A DNA stretch of 64,000 nucleotides from Type-B symbiont of Plautia stali (GTDB lineage Bacteria > Pseudomonadota > Gammaproteobacteria > Enterobacterales > Enterobacteriaceae): NCBI GenBank assembly GCA_001485295.1, contig BBOA01000001.1:310001-374000 (forward strand), given 5' to 3'. The notes under the pieces are model-generated. The model made no database searches, was not told where the DNA came from, and was given only the letters and a program-made list of their open reading frames with translations. Positions 19,905-30,832 of the stretch are shown piece after piece. Every line of letters starts with the position of its first letter. The stretch's first letter is position 1. The translations under genes and the position numbers were made by a program.

Positions 19905-20875
19905 TTACGCCAGCTTGTGCAGCTGCGACACTAAACGCAGCGAGCAGAAAAAGAGCGTGAAATAGAGGCTCCAGCCGTTAACGATCACCCCAGAAGCAAG
20001 ATAAGACCTGAACGCCCGGCGATAACGGCGAATATGGCCATTGATAAAAGTGGCATTAAATTCGCCTGACGCAGTCGCTTTATACAGATAGGCGGAAGAG
20101 ACTTTCAATAGCAGGAAATAGAAAAACTTATCGTTGATGCGCGTCAGCAACCGCTGCATTTCGCTGAAGGAGCGAGTAAAATAAAAATGCTTTTTCCGCA
20201 CCGATGAACGAATGGCGGAGTTTTCCGACTTGACGTAGTGATAAATTACGCAGTTGATGGAAATCACCTACTGGTACTTTTAAGCAGGCTCAAATATTGC
20301 GTGATAAACAGCAGATATTCAAAATTGTCGATCTGTTCGTTAAAGCGCAGCTGATGCGCACGGATTAGATCGCCGTTAAACAGTTTGTCGCAGATGCCGT
20401 GGCGCAGATGAAAATAGAGCAGGTCGTTTACCACGTCGCTGGCGCTGAGCACGCGCTGCGCCTCGGTGGGGAATGCACGCGCAATCGGCTCTCCCTGCGG
20501 TATGAAGTGCTGCGACTCGCCGACAATCAAGCTGACGTTCTCATTAATCAGCGACAGACAGAGACTTAACGCGTCAGCGGGCAGAAAGTCGTCCGCATCG
20601 ACAAAGTGCAGATATGTGCCGCGTGACGCCGCAATGCCGGCGTCACGCGCCGACGAGACCCCGCCGTTGAGCTGGGTAATAATGCGCACTTGCGTATGAT
20701 TGCGCCAGCTCTCTAGCATCAGCGGCGAACTGTTGGTCGAACCATCGTCAATCAGGATCAGTTCAACGCACGGCGCCTGCTGCGCCAGCACGCTCTCCAC
20801 ACAGCGAATAATCGAATTTTCGGCGTTATAGACCGGCACAATTACACTAGTTAACGGGTTGTTCAGCGTTACCAT
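19905..20875 (-). pseudogene. family-2 glycosyltransferase, broken
   Basis: From ATG at 20875 a 203-codon frame gives a clean GT-A domain: LTSVIVPVYNAENSIIRCVE, LILIDDGSTNSS, GGVSSARDAGIAASRG, YLHFVDADDFLP. It is stopped at KSTSR*, and in the adjacent frame a Trp-type TAG precedes VISINCVIYHYV. The last 120 residues are open in that frame to 19905. So one frameshift and one amber codon separate it from an intact enzyme of about 320 residues. It is the first gene of the leftward cluster. Confidence 0.85.
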
Positions 20876-21596
20876 AAATCCCCTGGAAAAATCATGTTAC
20901 GTCTGCGGCAAAATAATCAACAATAAAGATTTACTGCCGGGATCGCTAAAGCATCTTTTATTTCTTCCCGGTTAAACTTCGTGAGGCTAAAGAAAAAACT
21001 AGCATTGAATGAAGAGATATTACGTGCCGCTTTTATTCCGTCAATGGGTTCACGGTGAAACCGGAATTTCCGTATAAACTCTCTATTTTTTATCAGAATT
21101 CATGGATAAGCGTGCTTTTTTCTTTATCCAAAGATTTTTCCCCTGAATGAAAAGCAGATATTAGATGATTATGTTCCTGCCAGTTGCGCGCCTCATCATG
21201 CCCGCAAAAAACAGCACTGGCCGTTAGGATTTATCCTGGTAAAGAAAGCAGAAAAAGCAGTACTTTCAGGGTATAGTCACTTTTATAAAAACATTGTATT
21301 AACCTGCCTTAATAATTAATTTTTCTCGATAAGCATTATATTTATTAGCCTTCGCTAATGCCCTCTTAAGAAGATTAACGCTATGCAGTTAAATTCTGAT
21401 ACTAAGTTAAATAAACCGCTCGCAGAAAAAACAGGCAAAAACAGAGGAAAATGCAGGGAGATTAACGTGACGGACACCTCGTAATATATGAGGTCGGGCG
21501 GATTAGGAATTGGGTGAGGCGTCAGGACAGAGAAAAACAAGGCATCGACGCGGCGTGGAAAGATGAGGGGCTAGCCTCAGCCCTTCATGCTAACAA
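20876..21596. other. AT-rich region without a recognised gene
   Basis: About 720 bases upstream of the polysaccharide cluster. Lower GC than the surroundings, no convincing coding frame on either strand, and no JUMPstart-like motif seen. It probably holds the cluster promoter and decayed sequence. Confidence 0.4.
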
Positions 21597-21980
21597 TCAA
21601 AGAGAATTCAGGGCATTCATGACCGCATCTGGCATGCTCGGCCTGCCGTTGCTTACACAAGTCGCCACAGAGGTTACTTCAGCATACACCACGCCGTCAA
21701 CCTTCTTGATATAATAGACAAAGTTGACTCGATGGCGCTTTTCATTTTTCTCCAGCACGCAGGTGGCCTCTAAGCAATCGCCCTTTTTTGCAGACTCTTA
21801 CGGAAGCACAGCGAGTACTCAAGCACCATGTAAAGCCGCCCCTGTTTGAATTCCTCTTCAACGTTGATGCCCAGCGCTTCGCGCATGTAGGCGTGATGCA
21901 TCGAAGGGATAGTAGAGGCCATCAACGATGCTCTAGAAATCGATATAGTTTTCATCAACGTCGTAATGCTCAGCGAACAT
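21597..21980 (-). pseudogene. hotdog-fold acyl-CoA thioesterase, broken
   Basis: From ATG at 21980: MFAEHYDVDENYIDF, TAG at a Trp position, SIVDGLYYPSMHHAYMREAL, then GINVEEEFKQGRLYMVLEYS and CFRKSLQKG. It continues in another frame with KVDGVVYAEVTSVATCVSNG and ends PDAVMNALNSL. The pattern is that of 4-hydroxybenzoyl-CoA-type thioesterases of about 150 residues, shortened here. Confidence 0.65.
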
Positions 21981-22169
21981 ATCCGTATCCTGCGATGGTG
22001 GTTAGATAAATTAGTGGGTAGGTAAATTAACAGACTGATTTTGCTAATCCAACCTGACCAGGTGGTGGATGCATCGCTTTTCTGCCGTGCGGAAAGGTCA
22101 GGTTTAGTTCAGCGCTAACGAGGCCGACAACGCGCAAGCGGGCTGAGAGACCCGCTGCCCTATTCAGTC

Positions 22170-22792
22170 TCAGTTGAGATGTGTTTTCGGCGCATTGGCC
22201 GCCTGACGCAGCGTGGTGCGTGCCGCGGGGACGTCGCTCAGCGTGTTCAGCAGGCCGTAGTCGTAGATCAGACCGTTCGCTGCGTCAAACTTACTGCCAA
22301 AGGCCGCGCCTTCGTCGCGACGCATATCCAGCTCGACGCGCTGGATCAAGGTTAGCTGCAAGCCCTGCAGCTGTTCGCGGGTAGCGCGAAGCGGCGAAGC
22401 CAGAATATTGTTAAGTTCGCTCGCTTTAGTGTTGTAGTTATCCTAGAACCATTTCATCATATTGCGCGTCAGGAAATCACCGATCACCCAGCCGCCGCCG
22501 TGGAAAAATATAAAGACCGGCAGCATGCCCTGTGCGCCTTTAGGCTTCACAATATTGAGTTTTAAAGGCTGCCCGTTTCGTTTACCTTGATAGTTTTTTC
22601 CGTTACCTCGGCGTCAGGCAGCGTCGCCCCTTTTTGCGCGCCGATTAGCACCTGCCGCCTCAATGGGTTTGTGGCCGCTGCCGTTCAGCGCTTTTAAAAA
22701 ACTTTGCACGTGTTGCTCTGGCTGTGGCGCTTCGGCGAAGCTGTTGGCTGAAGCGGCGGCTATAAGGCTAAAATGTTATACTTAATTTTCAT
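22170..22792 (-). pseudogene. secreted alpha/beta-hydrolase (HSL type), internally deleted
   Basis: MKIKYNILALIAAASANSF is a signal peptide. The oxyanion-hole motif FFHGGGWVIGDFLTR is present, but the chain jumps from NTKASELN to LASPLRATREQLQG, so the nucleophile elbow (GxSxG) and the region around it are gone. The C-terminal His segment reads GLIYDYGLLN, with Tyr where the catalytic His (LIHD) is expected. Several frameshifts and a TAG are also present. Confidence 0.75.
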
Positions 22793-22952
22793 GAGGTTAC
22801 TCCTTTAATAAGTTCACTATTAAATAGTGTGCTATAATGACGTAAGAAGTGGTAAAGCGATAGCACAAAACCATCAGAATTCAGAATAAGGTCACGCTTT
22901 TTTTACATCGAACCTGCCTGATGTTATCGTTTACATCATCAGGGAATGCGTT

Positions 22953-23237
22953 ATGCCTGCTGTTGAGTTGATGAATTATCGCATCCAGATTGCCGATAAC
23001 TCTTTTACCTCTGTTCGCATTTTGCAGGTCGAACCGCCCGTTCAGGGAAGCGAGCATCAATACAAATATAGTCTGGCCTGCATTGTTGATGGTCGCTATT
23101 TACTGCGCTACGACAACGAACGTGGCAAAGGCGACCATAATAAACACATTGGCGATCGAGAATATACGGTAACCTTTATCAGCATTGAAGCGCTAATAAC
23201 CCGTTTCCAAAAAGATATCACCCCACCGAGGAGGTAA
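22953..23237 (+). CDS. TumE-like (DUF6516) toxin of a type II toxin-antitoxin pair
   Basis: A complete 94-residue protein with AGGGAA before the ATG. Motifs EHQYKYSLACIVDGRYLLRY, NERGKGDHNKHI and ITRFQKDI match the DUF6516/TumE toxin family, thought to act with a winged-helix antitoxin (TumA). It is followed four bases later by the antitoxin gene, with its own GGAGG. Unlike nearly everything around it, this frame is undamaged. Confidence 0.8.
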   Translation: MPAVELMNYRIQIADNSFTSVRILQVEPPVQGSEHQYKYSLACIVDGRYLLRYDNERGKGDHNKHIGDREYTVTFISIEALITRFQKDITPPRR

Positions 23238-23241
23238 AGCG

Positions 23242-23603
23242 ATGCAATTATTAACCATCAAAGTATTGACCATTGCGGGTGCTTTTAAGGCAGCCATGTC
23301 CGAAGCCGCACACGCTAAGGAGACGTTATTGGTGTAGAGCTGATATTTCTTTCTGTTAAGAAGCTGGCAAAAAAGCTGCTTTTGCGCCTAACCGATGGCA
23401 AATTATCAAGGCGATGGAGGGAGGGAGGAGAGCCTTTGTCTATAAGTGAGCTTTCAAGACGCGTCAATCGGGATTTTCGGGCGGTTTATAATGATGTTCA
23501 GTCGCTACTTATTGGCGGTGTATTGGATAAAAAAGCGAATAAAATCATTTTGCCCTATGATCGCATTCATATCGAATTTAATTCACACGATGCGGTAGCT
23601 TAA
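23242..23603 (+). pseudogene. TumA-like winged-helix antitoxin, frameshifted
   Basis: From ATG at 23242: MQLLTIKVLTIAGAFKAAMS, EAAHAKETLL, then a lost base sends the frame to TAG. One frame over it reads GVELIFLSVKKLAKKL, another change near 23395, and then a long intact C-terminal helix-turn-helix, PLSISELSRRVNRDF, RAVYNDVQSLLIGGVLDK, DRIHIEF. At least two, probably three, indels separate it from a working antitoxin. A second in-frame ATG at 23382 could give a 73-residue piece keeping the helix-turn-helix. Confidence 0.8.
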
Positions 23604-23748
23604 TGATGAATTAAATGCTTCAACTGACCACGATCAATTTTTAACCGCTAAATAGGCATATCTGAACAGAAGTCGGGTTTACTTCACAAGGCAGAAATAG
23701 ACATAAGAGAGATTAGGTTTGGTGATTGACAAGATGTTGTCGAGGAAT

Positions 23749-23821
23749 TGCCGGAGACAGGGGTCGAACCTGCGACCTTCGCATTACGAATGCGCTGCTC
23801 TACCAACTGAGCTACACCGGC
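23749..23821 (-). tRNA. thrW: tRNA-Thr(CGT)
   Basis: The reverse strand folds as a tRNA: acceptor GCCGGTG, D-arm GCTCAGTTGGTAGAGC, anticodon loop TTCGTAA (anticodon CGT), T-loop TTCGACC. It closely matches E. coli thrW. Two oddities: position 6/67 of the acceptor is a T-T mismatch, and the 3' CCA is not encoded (the discriminator A is followed by ATT). In E. coli thrW lies after proBA and is a prophage attachment site. It is likely still a tRNA, but may be decaying. Confidence 0.85.
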
Positions 23822-24009
23822 GTAGAGATGGGGACTACGCAGAGGAATACGCTAGAAAAAAGCGGTACCTCCGTCAAGAGCCGCAGCGCGCTGATGCTGC
23901 TTTTCTCGTCATCTGAGACTCAAAATCGCACGGCAGCGTCGCCTTTCTGCTCTTTCCCGCGCCAGAAACAAAAAAGGCGAGAGCGTAGCATCGCCAAAAC
24001 GTGCTTCTC

Positions 24010-24722
24010 ATCAATCTTAATAGAGAACCTTACGGTCGGTACCAGTGATATTGATCAGTATAAAGCCCGAAGGCGTGGTTTTATTCGTCGGCGTACCCCC
24101 GCAGTCGTCGCGAGCATGACTACGCCTTTTTCGTTGGCGCTAATGCCTGCCACTCCGTTATGCAGGCCAAAGCGGGCCGCTGGTTTCAGGGTACCCATTT
24201 TCGAGTTGACGAAAATAACCGCATAGGTGGTGTCAACACGGCTGTAGCGAATATCTAGCACTGCTAGGCTATCCCATAAGGCCGGCGTCAGCCCAAACGG
24301 TCTCCAGACGCCGCATATTGATCTAGATTTTCCCCATTCCTACCATATTCACTGGCGTGGTGGCGGTCACCGACGGCGATGTCGCATCCGCTTTACCGAT
24401 CATCTCGATACACCCGCTGCTGATGAGCAGTCGGGGAGAAGAACTGGCCAAGGCGATACCAGTTATCGGTGCTGGTATTATTCATCACCTTATAACCGCT
24501 GAAATAACCTGCGCGCAACGCGCCGATCATATATCATATAATAGTGCCATAGTTTTCATCGCGGCGGTAACCATACTTAAAGGTCGAGAGCCAGCGTCCG
24601 CTCACAGCGTCCTAGGAAATGGTTGCACCAGACTGCAGGCCGATATGACGCCTTACTACTCGCGCATTATTGAGGATGAACATGATGCAATCTACCGCTC
24701 ATATTTCCTGCCGTTTCAGTAA
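24010..24722 (-). pseudogene. unrecognised beta-rich protein, broken
   Basis: Reverse-strand readings in several frames: SGRWLSTFKYGYRRDENYGT, IGALRAGYFSGYKVMNNTST, DNWYRLGQFFSP, then GLTPALWDSLAVLDIRYSR, TYAVIFVNSKMGTLKPAARF, GLHNGVAGISANEKGVVML and GFILINITGTDRKVLY. The mixed frames mark a pseudogene of perhaps 240 codons. I cannot name it; the beta-rich style and its place beside a tRNA that serves as a prophage site make a tail-fibre-like origin possible. In E. coli proBA lies here. Confidence 0.4.
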
Positions 24723-24944
24723 AAATAAAAACTTCTGCGAATAGGAATTTCCGCAGGAGTCAGAAGCGAAGTTAACTCTTCGCCGGGGAAAAGCACGAAA
24801 ATCCCCGTACAATTCGCTAGACCAAAAGTTCGCACATCACAAGAAACCAGAAAAAATGTCATAAAATCTTCATCTTCTCCCGGTAAAACCGTCCCCTATT
24901 TCAGAGGCATAACACATTTTACTCATTGGGATTAATAGCAGAAG

Positions 24945-26049
24945 AAAAGTATACTGGCACTGATCGTATCTGCTCTGATGCTGACTTCTGCTACTTACAC
25001 GGCGGAAATGTATAACAAAGACAGCAACAAGCTAGACTTCCACGGCAAAGTAAAAGCGATGCACTACCTGAGCGCCGCGGACAGCCAAGACGGAGACAAA
25101 TCCTACGTGCGTATCAGCTTCAAAGGCCAGACTCAGATCAACAACCTGATAACCGGTTACGGACAGTGGAAATACCGGTACAACGTCAATAACTCTGAAG
25201 GCTCCGACGCCAACAACGCAAACAAAACCCGCCTAGGCTTTGCCGGCCTGAAATTCGGTCTCTATGGCCCTATCGACTACGGCCTTAACTACAACTACGG
25301 CGTGCTCTATGACGTCGAACCCTAGACCGACGTGTTCCCGGAATTCGGCGACGACGGTACGGCGCGTTCCGACAACTTTATGACGCAGCGCACTACCGGC
25401 GGCGCTACTTACCGTAATAACAACTTCTTCGGTTTGGTTGACGGCCTGCGCTTCGCGCTGCAGTACCAAAGGCGCAACGATTCCAACGGCGGCAACTCGC
25501 ACACCGACATTAACCGCCAGAACAGCGACGGCTACAGCACGTCGCTGGGCTATACCCTTGGCGTGGCGACACCGGCATCAGTGTAATGTCGGCAATTAAC
25601 TCTTCCGACCGAACCAACCAGCAGCAGACGCGCGTTTACAGTCAGGGCGACCGCGCAGATTTTAGAGCGCAGGCGTGAAGTATGACACCAACAGCGTTTA
25701 CCTAGCGGCGATCTACACCGAAACGCGCAACATGACGCCGTTCAGCGGCACCAACCGCGCCACGGGCACGGCGAACAAAGCGCAGAACATCGAGCTGGTG
25801 GCACAGTATCAGTTTTATTTCGGCCTGCGTCCGTCGCTGGGTTACGTGCAGACCAAAGGCAAAGATATCGAAAACGGCATCGGCGCATTGGCGACGCGGA
25901 TCTGATGAAATATATCGACGTGGGCGCCACCTACTACTTCAACAAAAACATGTCGGCGTTAGTGGATTACAAAATCAACTACTTGGACGACGACAACCGT
26001 CTGAGCCTAAACAACGACAACGTGGTTGCCGTTTTTATGACCTAAATCT
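24945..26049 (+). pseudogene. OmpC/OmpF/PhoE-type trimeric porin, broken
   Basis: The signal peptide (KKSILALIVSALMLTSATY) and mature start AEMYNKDSNKLDFHGKVKAM are present, but the start codon reads CAG. The barrel continues with VRISFKGQTQINNLITGYGQ, then TAG in place of Trp in the loop after [35 protein letters not shown] loop 3, [20 protein letters not shown], and a C-terminus shifted out of frame (VVAVFMT*). General diffusion porin of the outer membrane. Its place opposite crl equals that of phoE in E. coli. Confidence 0.9.
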
Positions 26050-26107
26050 GACGCCGCCGCGACGCGACGCGCGACGGCACTAGTTCTTTCCCCTCATGTG
26101 AAAGCGT

Positions 26108-26129
26108 CCCGCGACAAGGATGTCGCGGG
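26108..26129. terminator. hairpin between porin and autotransporter
   Basis: CCCGCGACA, AGGA, TGTCGCGGG: nine perfect pairs between two convergent genes. Confidence 0.55.
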
Positions 26130-26203
26130 CCGGGCGAGCATGGATGCCTTGAGCGACTTTACGATCGGCCATGCCATCCGCTGCTACACCCTCCTTACAC
26201 CAT

Positions 26204-29150
26204 TCAAAACGTCCAGCGCACGCCGGCATTATAGCGCCAGCCCTTCGCGCCTCTGCCGTCAATCTCCTTAGTAGTCCGCCTCGGCATAGAGCGAAACGTC
26301 GTTTCGGAAGCGGGTCATGCCGCCAATACCGACGTCCACATCTGCCCGAACCTGCCGCTGTTGAAATCCTGACGGATGTCGTTCTCTGTAGAACCGACCT
26401 CTACATTCGAGCCGCCGCCCTAGCCGCGGGATAAGGTCAACAGGGTTAGTCGCTGTACACATTGAAATCAAAATACTTTTTCGCAATCTTATCGTAGGTG
26501 CTGTCTTATAGTTGGCGCGCAGATAAGGGGGTATATTCGCGCTGCGCGTCATCCTGTCAAGTGCGATCCAGCTGCGCGCTGAGGCAGCCGATAGTCTGAT
26601 CGTCTCGAACGTCAAACGCATCTAAGTCAGCTGCGTCTGCGACTCCAGACGCACGCCGTTAGCGAAGAAAAGAAGCCGCTGTCGCGCTGCCAAGTGCCGT
26701 AGAACAAAACGCTGTCGATGCTGGTGGCACTATAGCCGTCCGCTGCATGCAGACGAATGCGCATATTGCTTGCCGAGCTGCACCACACCATAGTCGCTAA
26801 AGTTGCGGTTGCTTTGGTAGGTCAGATTCGAGCCGAGATAGTACAGGAACAGCTCGCCGCTCGCACCGCTGCGCTGGCCGTCGCGCAGTTCGCCGAGACG
26901 CTTATGTAGATCGTCGGTGAGCGCTTGGGTGTAATATGCCAGACCGACATGCACGGAAAGACAGGAGGCCACCTGCGGCTGACAGAGTGAGCCATCTGCG
27001 ATTGGTGAGCCTACAAATCCCATCCCGCGCCGCTGGCGTCGCTCTGCCCGCCTGTGCCCTCAAGCAGGGTCGCCAGCTTCAGCGTGCCGCCGTTGCTCAC
27101 ATCCAGCGTACCGGCGTTGTTGACCAGCAGTGAGTCATCAGCGAGTCATCGGGCGCGCCCGACAGCAGCGGATTGACGCCGTTGCCGGCTAACATCGTGG
27201 AGTCGCGATCGATATTGATAGTGCTGTGCGCTAGCTTTAGGTTATCGGTCAGCGTCCACTGGGTTTTGTAAAAGTTGAGCGTGCTCCAGCCCCGCGCCGA
27301 GGTTGACCCCTTTGCTGATATCGTCGCCGCTGAACGAACCGCCGCTGGCATCAATGCTACTGAAGCTGAGCGTGCTACCTGCGCCGCTTGCGGGGGTGAT
27401 ATAGCGCGTATTCGCTAGGCTGGCGTTCTCAATCAGCACCTAGTTGTTCTCGCCGCTGCCCATGGTCAGACTGCCGTTGAGGGTGCCGCCGGTCACCCCG
27501 CTAGTGTGTCGCTGCCATTGCCGGCATCGATCTTACCTACCATGCTGCCGCCGATAAACGCTAGCCGATCGTTGGTCGCGCCGCCTGCCACTATCGGCGT
27601 TTGCGGGTATTCTGCGCTGATATCGCCCTAGTTGATAAACAGGGTCCGACCGCCGCGCAAATCGATAACCGGCGCCACACAGCTGTAGGAGATGATAATG
27701 CCGCGGTTAATTACCTCGCTGGCGCTGCGGGTGCTAATCACCGATCCGCCCGCTTCGCTGTCCACAGTGATAAAGCCGTCGGCTAACGTCGCCTTGCCGT
27801 TGTAGTCGAACGAGGTGGCGGAGCGGATGCCTGTGCCGTCAGTAGGGATAAGAATGGTGCCGTTATTCATCACCGTCGCTCCGCCGGACGCCTGCAGCGC
27901 GGTGACGTTTTTTACCGCTGCCGATGATATTGCCGTTGCTGAACACCGCGCCGTCGCCGTTTTCGATGATGGCGCTGATTCTCTCCTCGCCGTTCAGCCA
28001 CATGTCGCCCAGATCGCCGTAGGCGCCGTTGTCGCGCTGCCGGACATGTTCACGCCAGTGGTATTTGTCGTCGCTCTAGGTGATCTCCCCTAACCGCTAC
28101 AGCGAGAGGATCGCGCCATCGCCCAACTGGTAGAGCGTCGACCCCGCAGTGGAGATATCCTGATCGCTGCCATAGGCGTAGATAGTGTCACCGCCTTCCA
28201 CCACCCGTTCGTTAAGCGGTCTGGTTGGGATCGTGAAACACCACCCTACTTTACTGGCCGAGCACCAGCGCGCCGCCCTCTCATCGGCTTCGATCACACA
28301 GGCGATGGGCACGCTGTAGAGCTACAGTACTTTATTGAATTTGCCGTTGTAGCTGCCCGGCACTGAGGTTGCCGCTCTGCAGCAGCGCAATCAGCCAGTC
28401 GTTGTACTGCGGCAGATCGTTCAGGCTGGCGATGTTGAATTCGCAGCTGTTGCTGTCCATCGTGGTGACGCTGAAAGGGCCGTTGTACTGGGCGACGTTG
28501 TCCACCCAGTAAGCCAGATTGTAGGCGTATTCGGTATAGGAACCGGTAAAGGCGATACGTTTGGCCGACTGTCAGCTCATAGCGCCGCGGCCGCTGTCGG
28601 TGAAGAGCTGGCTCTGCTTCGCCGCCATGCTTCAGCCGTTGGTGGCGGCGCTGGTCGCCGCGCCGTCGACGCCGAGATGATGCCGTTGCTGACCTGCGCC
28701 ACCGAGGTATCAATATATTGCTGACCGTTGACGTTGTAATAGTTGGGCAGTTCGCTCTCGGACGTGGCCGACGCCAGTGCGCTGATACTAGCCGAATTGT
28801 AGACCTACCGCTGATTATTCCCGCTGCCGTTAACGTCAGGCACGTTAATCACGTAATCCTGCGCGCCGAACGTCAGGCGATCCGCGCCTATGATATTGTT
28901 GTCAGAAATAATTCTGCTGCTCCCTAATATTTCGCCGATGGTAATAGATCCGCCGCCATCTTCTCCCAACTGAAAGCGCTGAATGCCGCTCAGCGTTTGC
29001 GTCGCTCCATTACAGACGCAAAATACGCTCGCTTTATTGTCGTTTAATAGAGGCGAAAAAGGTTCTAATGTGGCGGCCTGACTAAAGGTAACCGGGAAAA
29101 CAGCCCGGGCGTAGCGGCCAGACTTAATAATATGGGTTTTAATTTAAATT
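26204..29150 (-). pseudogene. autotransporter (type Va) with beta-barrel, broken
   Basis: Starting near 29150 a signal-like KPILLSLAATPGLFS is read, without a start codon, then a passenger of short Gly/Asn/Thr-rich repeats (GAQDYVINVPDVNGSGNN, YYNVNGQQYIDTSVAQVSNG, GGDTIYAYGSDQDIST, GSTLYQLGDGAILSL, NNGTILIPTDGTGIR). The C-terminal barrel region includes RFRNDVSLYAEADY and ends KGWRYNAGVRWTF. More than ten stops and frameshifts lie between. A surface adhesin or secreted passenger is likely; the specific type is unknown. Confidence 0.75.
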
Positions 29151-29536
29151 AAAACAAGACGACTTCCTCCAGAGAGACAGGCAGAACCACCCAGACTTTT
29201 AGCTGACCTGTGTGTATTCATTTTTGCCGATAACAAACGGAGAAAAGCCGCGACAATGACCATCGAGCTGGCGGATATAACACCATTTCGTTAAGAAAAA
29301 GTCTTCGTCAGTGAGATCGGCCTCAATAAAATTACAAAATATTTATAAATTGAGTTTAGTTAATAACTATAATCAAATAATAAGTGGAAATGTTTTTACC
29401 GCGAACGCGTCTGAAAATTTAAACGCGGCGGTTTATTAGGCTACAAATGAGACAAGAGAGAAATATAAGCGTAGCGGAAAGGCAAAATAAGGCAGAACAG
29501 GCATAGCTGAAATACATCGGGCTATGCCTACTGTCA
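29151..29536. other. AT-rich spacer between the autotransporter remnant and crl
   Basis: No coding signal. Contains the crl terminator hairpin at its right end and AT-rich sequence that may have held the autotransporter promoter. Confidence 0.45.
29500..29528 (-). terminator. hairpin downstream of crl
   Basis: GGCATAGC, 13-base loop, GCTATGCC, directly after the crl stop. Confidence 0.5.
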
Positions 29537-29938
29537 TCAGTCGCTGAGTTTTACCGGCTGCTCGTCGAAGCCGCTGGCGGGCATCAGCCCCAAGTTCAGC
29601 TCCTGCAACATCGCTTTCAGGTGCGTGTGGAAACTACGCAGCGTCTTTTCCACCTTCTGGTTATTCTCTTTCCCTTTAATGTTCGCGACAGACCAGTCGC
29701 CGTCTTTATCGAACAGGCCAATATGATAGACATAGGTAAAATGGTCCTGCTGCGCCTCCAGCTCCATCCACCAGCCCCAGAACTCGCGGCTTTCCGGCGC
29801 AGGTTTGACATTGACGCAGGCGGTCAAGCAGTCGAAAAAGAACCGCGTTTCTTCACATTTCCCTTCGCGGATATACGGCCCCAGCTCGGTAAAGCGCTTA
29901 ATCAGGCGACTGCGGGGATGACTACTCGGTAACGTCAT
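29537..29938 (-). CDS. crl: sigma factor-binding protein Crl
   Basis: Crl binds sigma-S and favours assembly of the sigma-S RNA polymerase. The 133-residue protein is collinear with E. coli Crl (133): [54 protein letters not shown] and the C-terminal EQPVKLSD. The conserved aromatic core (FWGWWMELE) is complete. It follows frsA on the same strand. Keeping Crl while IraP is broken suggests sigma-S control survives through a reduced circuit. Confidence 0.95.
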   Translation of the reverse strand: MTLPSSHPRSRLIKRFTELGPYIREGKCEETRFFFDCLTACVNVKPAPESREFWGWWMELEAQQDHFTYVYHIGLFDKDGDWSVANIKGKENNQKVEKTLRSFHTHLKAMLQELNLGLMPASGFDEQPVKLSD

Positions 29939-29997
29939 GCTAATTCTCCATAAGTTTGACCGTTAGTGTTAAAGCAAACCGCACTAAATTTGCCAGC

Positions 29998-30832
29998 TAC
30001 TGTTGTAACCGCTTTGCCGGCCAGTCGCAAACCTGATTCAGGGCGCGTTCGAAATTCGCTAGTGCCGGTCTGGCAGCAAGCGGCAGCAGTTTGCCTTCGG
30101 CGGAGGAGCTGGCGATCAGCCCCGCGTCCTCTTCCGGGCCGAAAGGATCGTTCGGCCAATAGCCCGCCAGCATCGGCGTCGACGTGCGCAGGCGCGGCGC
30201 TTCTAGATAGGCGAGCCGCACCGCGACGTTAGCGCCGAAGCGATAGCCGCACGCCGCCATGCGCTGGTTATCGATCTAGAGCACGTTCGACAGCTGACGC
30301 AGAAAGCTGGTGTCCTTGAGCCGCTACTTCACGGAGAGCCCACTGAGGGCATATCCAGCGTCAGCATGGCGATACCGCACGGCGCAAGGTGGTCATGGAA
30401 CAGGCATTTGCAGCGAGTCAGGGTATAGCGCCGAGGCGTTGGGCGGCAAATCCGGTGATGGGGCTACCGCCTTCAATTTTAAAGCTGAGCGCCTTCAGCT
30501 CGCCGCACAGCCGCCGCGTCGCCTCTTCATAGGCGCGGCTGCCAGCGTCTGCGCCTGATCTGCCAGCTCGGCGCCTTTTATCCGGCAAGGCTGAAAAGGT
30601 GCGATGCGTGCAGCCAGTGTTCGCCCGCAGACTGTCGTCGCCCTCTTCGACTTCCTGCGGCAGCACGCCGCGCCACGTCTACATCAGCTTGTTGAGCATG
30701 CGATACCAACCGTGCTGGTTACTGCCGTTCAGCGTCGCTTCAACGTCTACAGCGGCGTCGTGCTGGCGATGCACCAGCGAACGAGGTTTCGGGATAGTTA
30801 TAGTGCGGCTTGAATAGCTCTGAAAAGATCAG
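29998..30832 (-). pseudogene. frsA: FrsA esterase-like protein, broken and internally deleted
   Basis: FrsA is an alpha/beta-hydrolase-fold protein linked to enzyme IIA-Glc. N-terminal ELFKPHYNYPETS, mid-pieces GEHWLHASHLF, RAYEEATRRLCGELKALSF, CGIAMLTLDMPSVG and C-terminal FGANVAVRLAYLEAPRL, TPMLAGYWPNDPFGPEEDAG are in different frames, with large gaps. The likely start is CTG at 30832, overlapping the gpt stop (CTGA) where ATGA would be usual. At about 830 bases it is two thirds of the family length. Confidence 0.85.

Noticed and set aside
24010..24722. Remnant of proBA between thrW and the porin
   Set aside because: The readable peptides are beta-rich and resemble neither glutamate kinase nor glutamyl-phosphate reductase.
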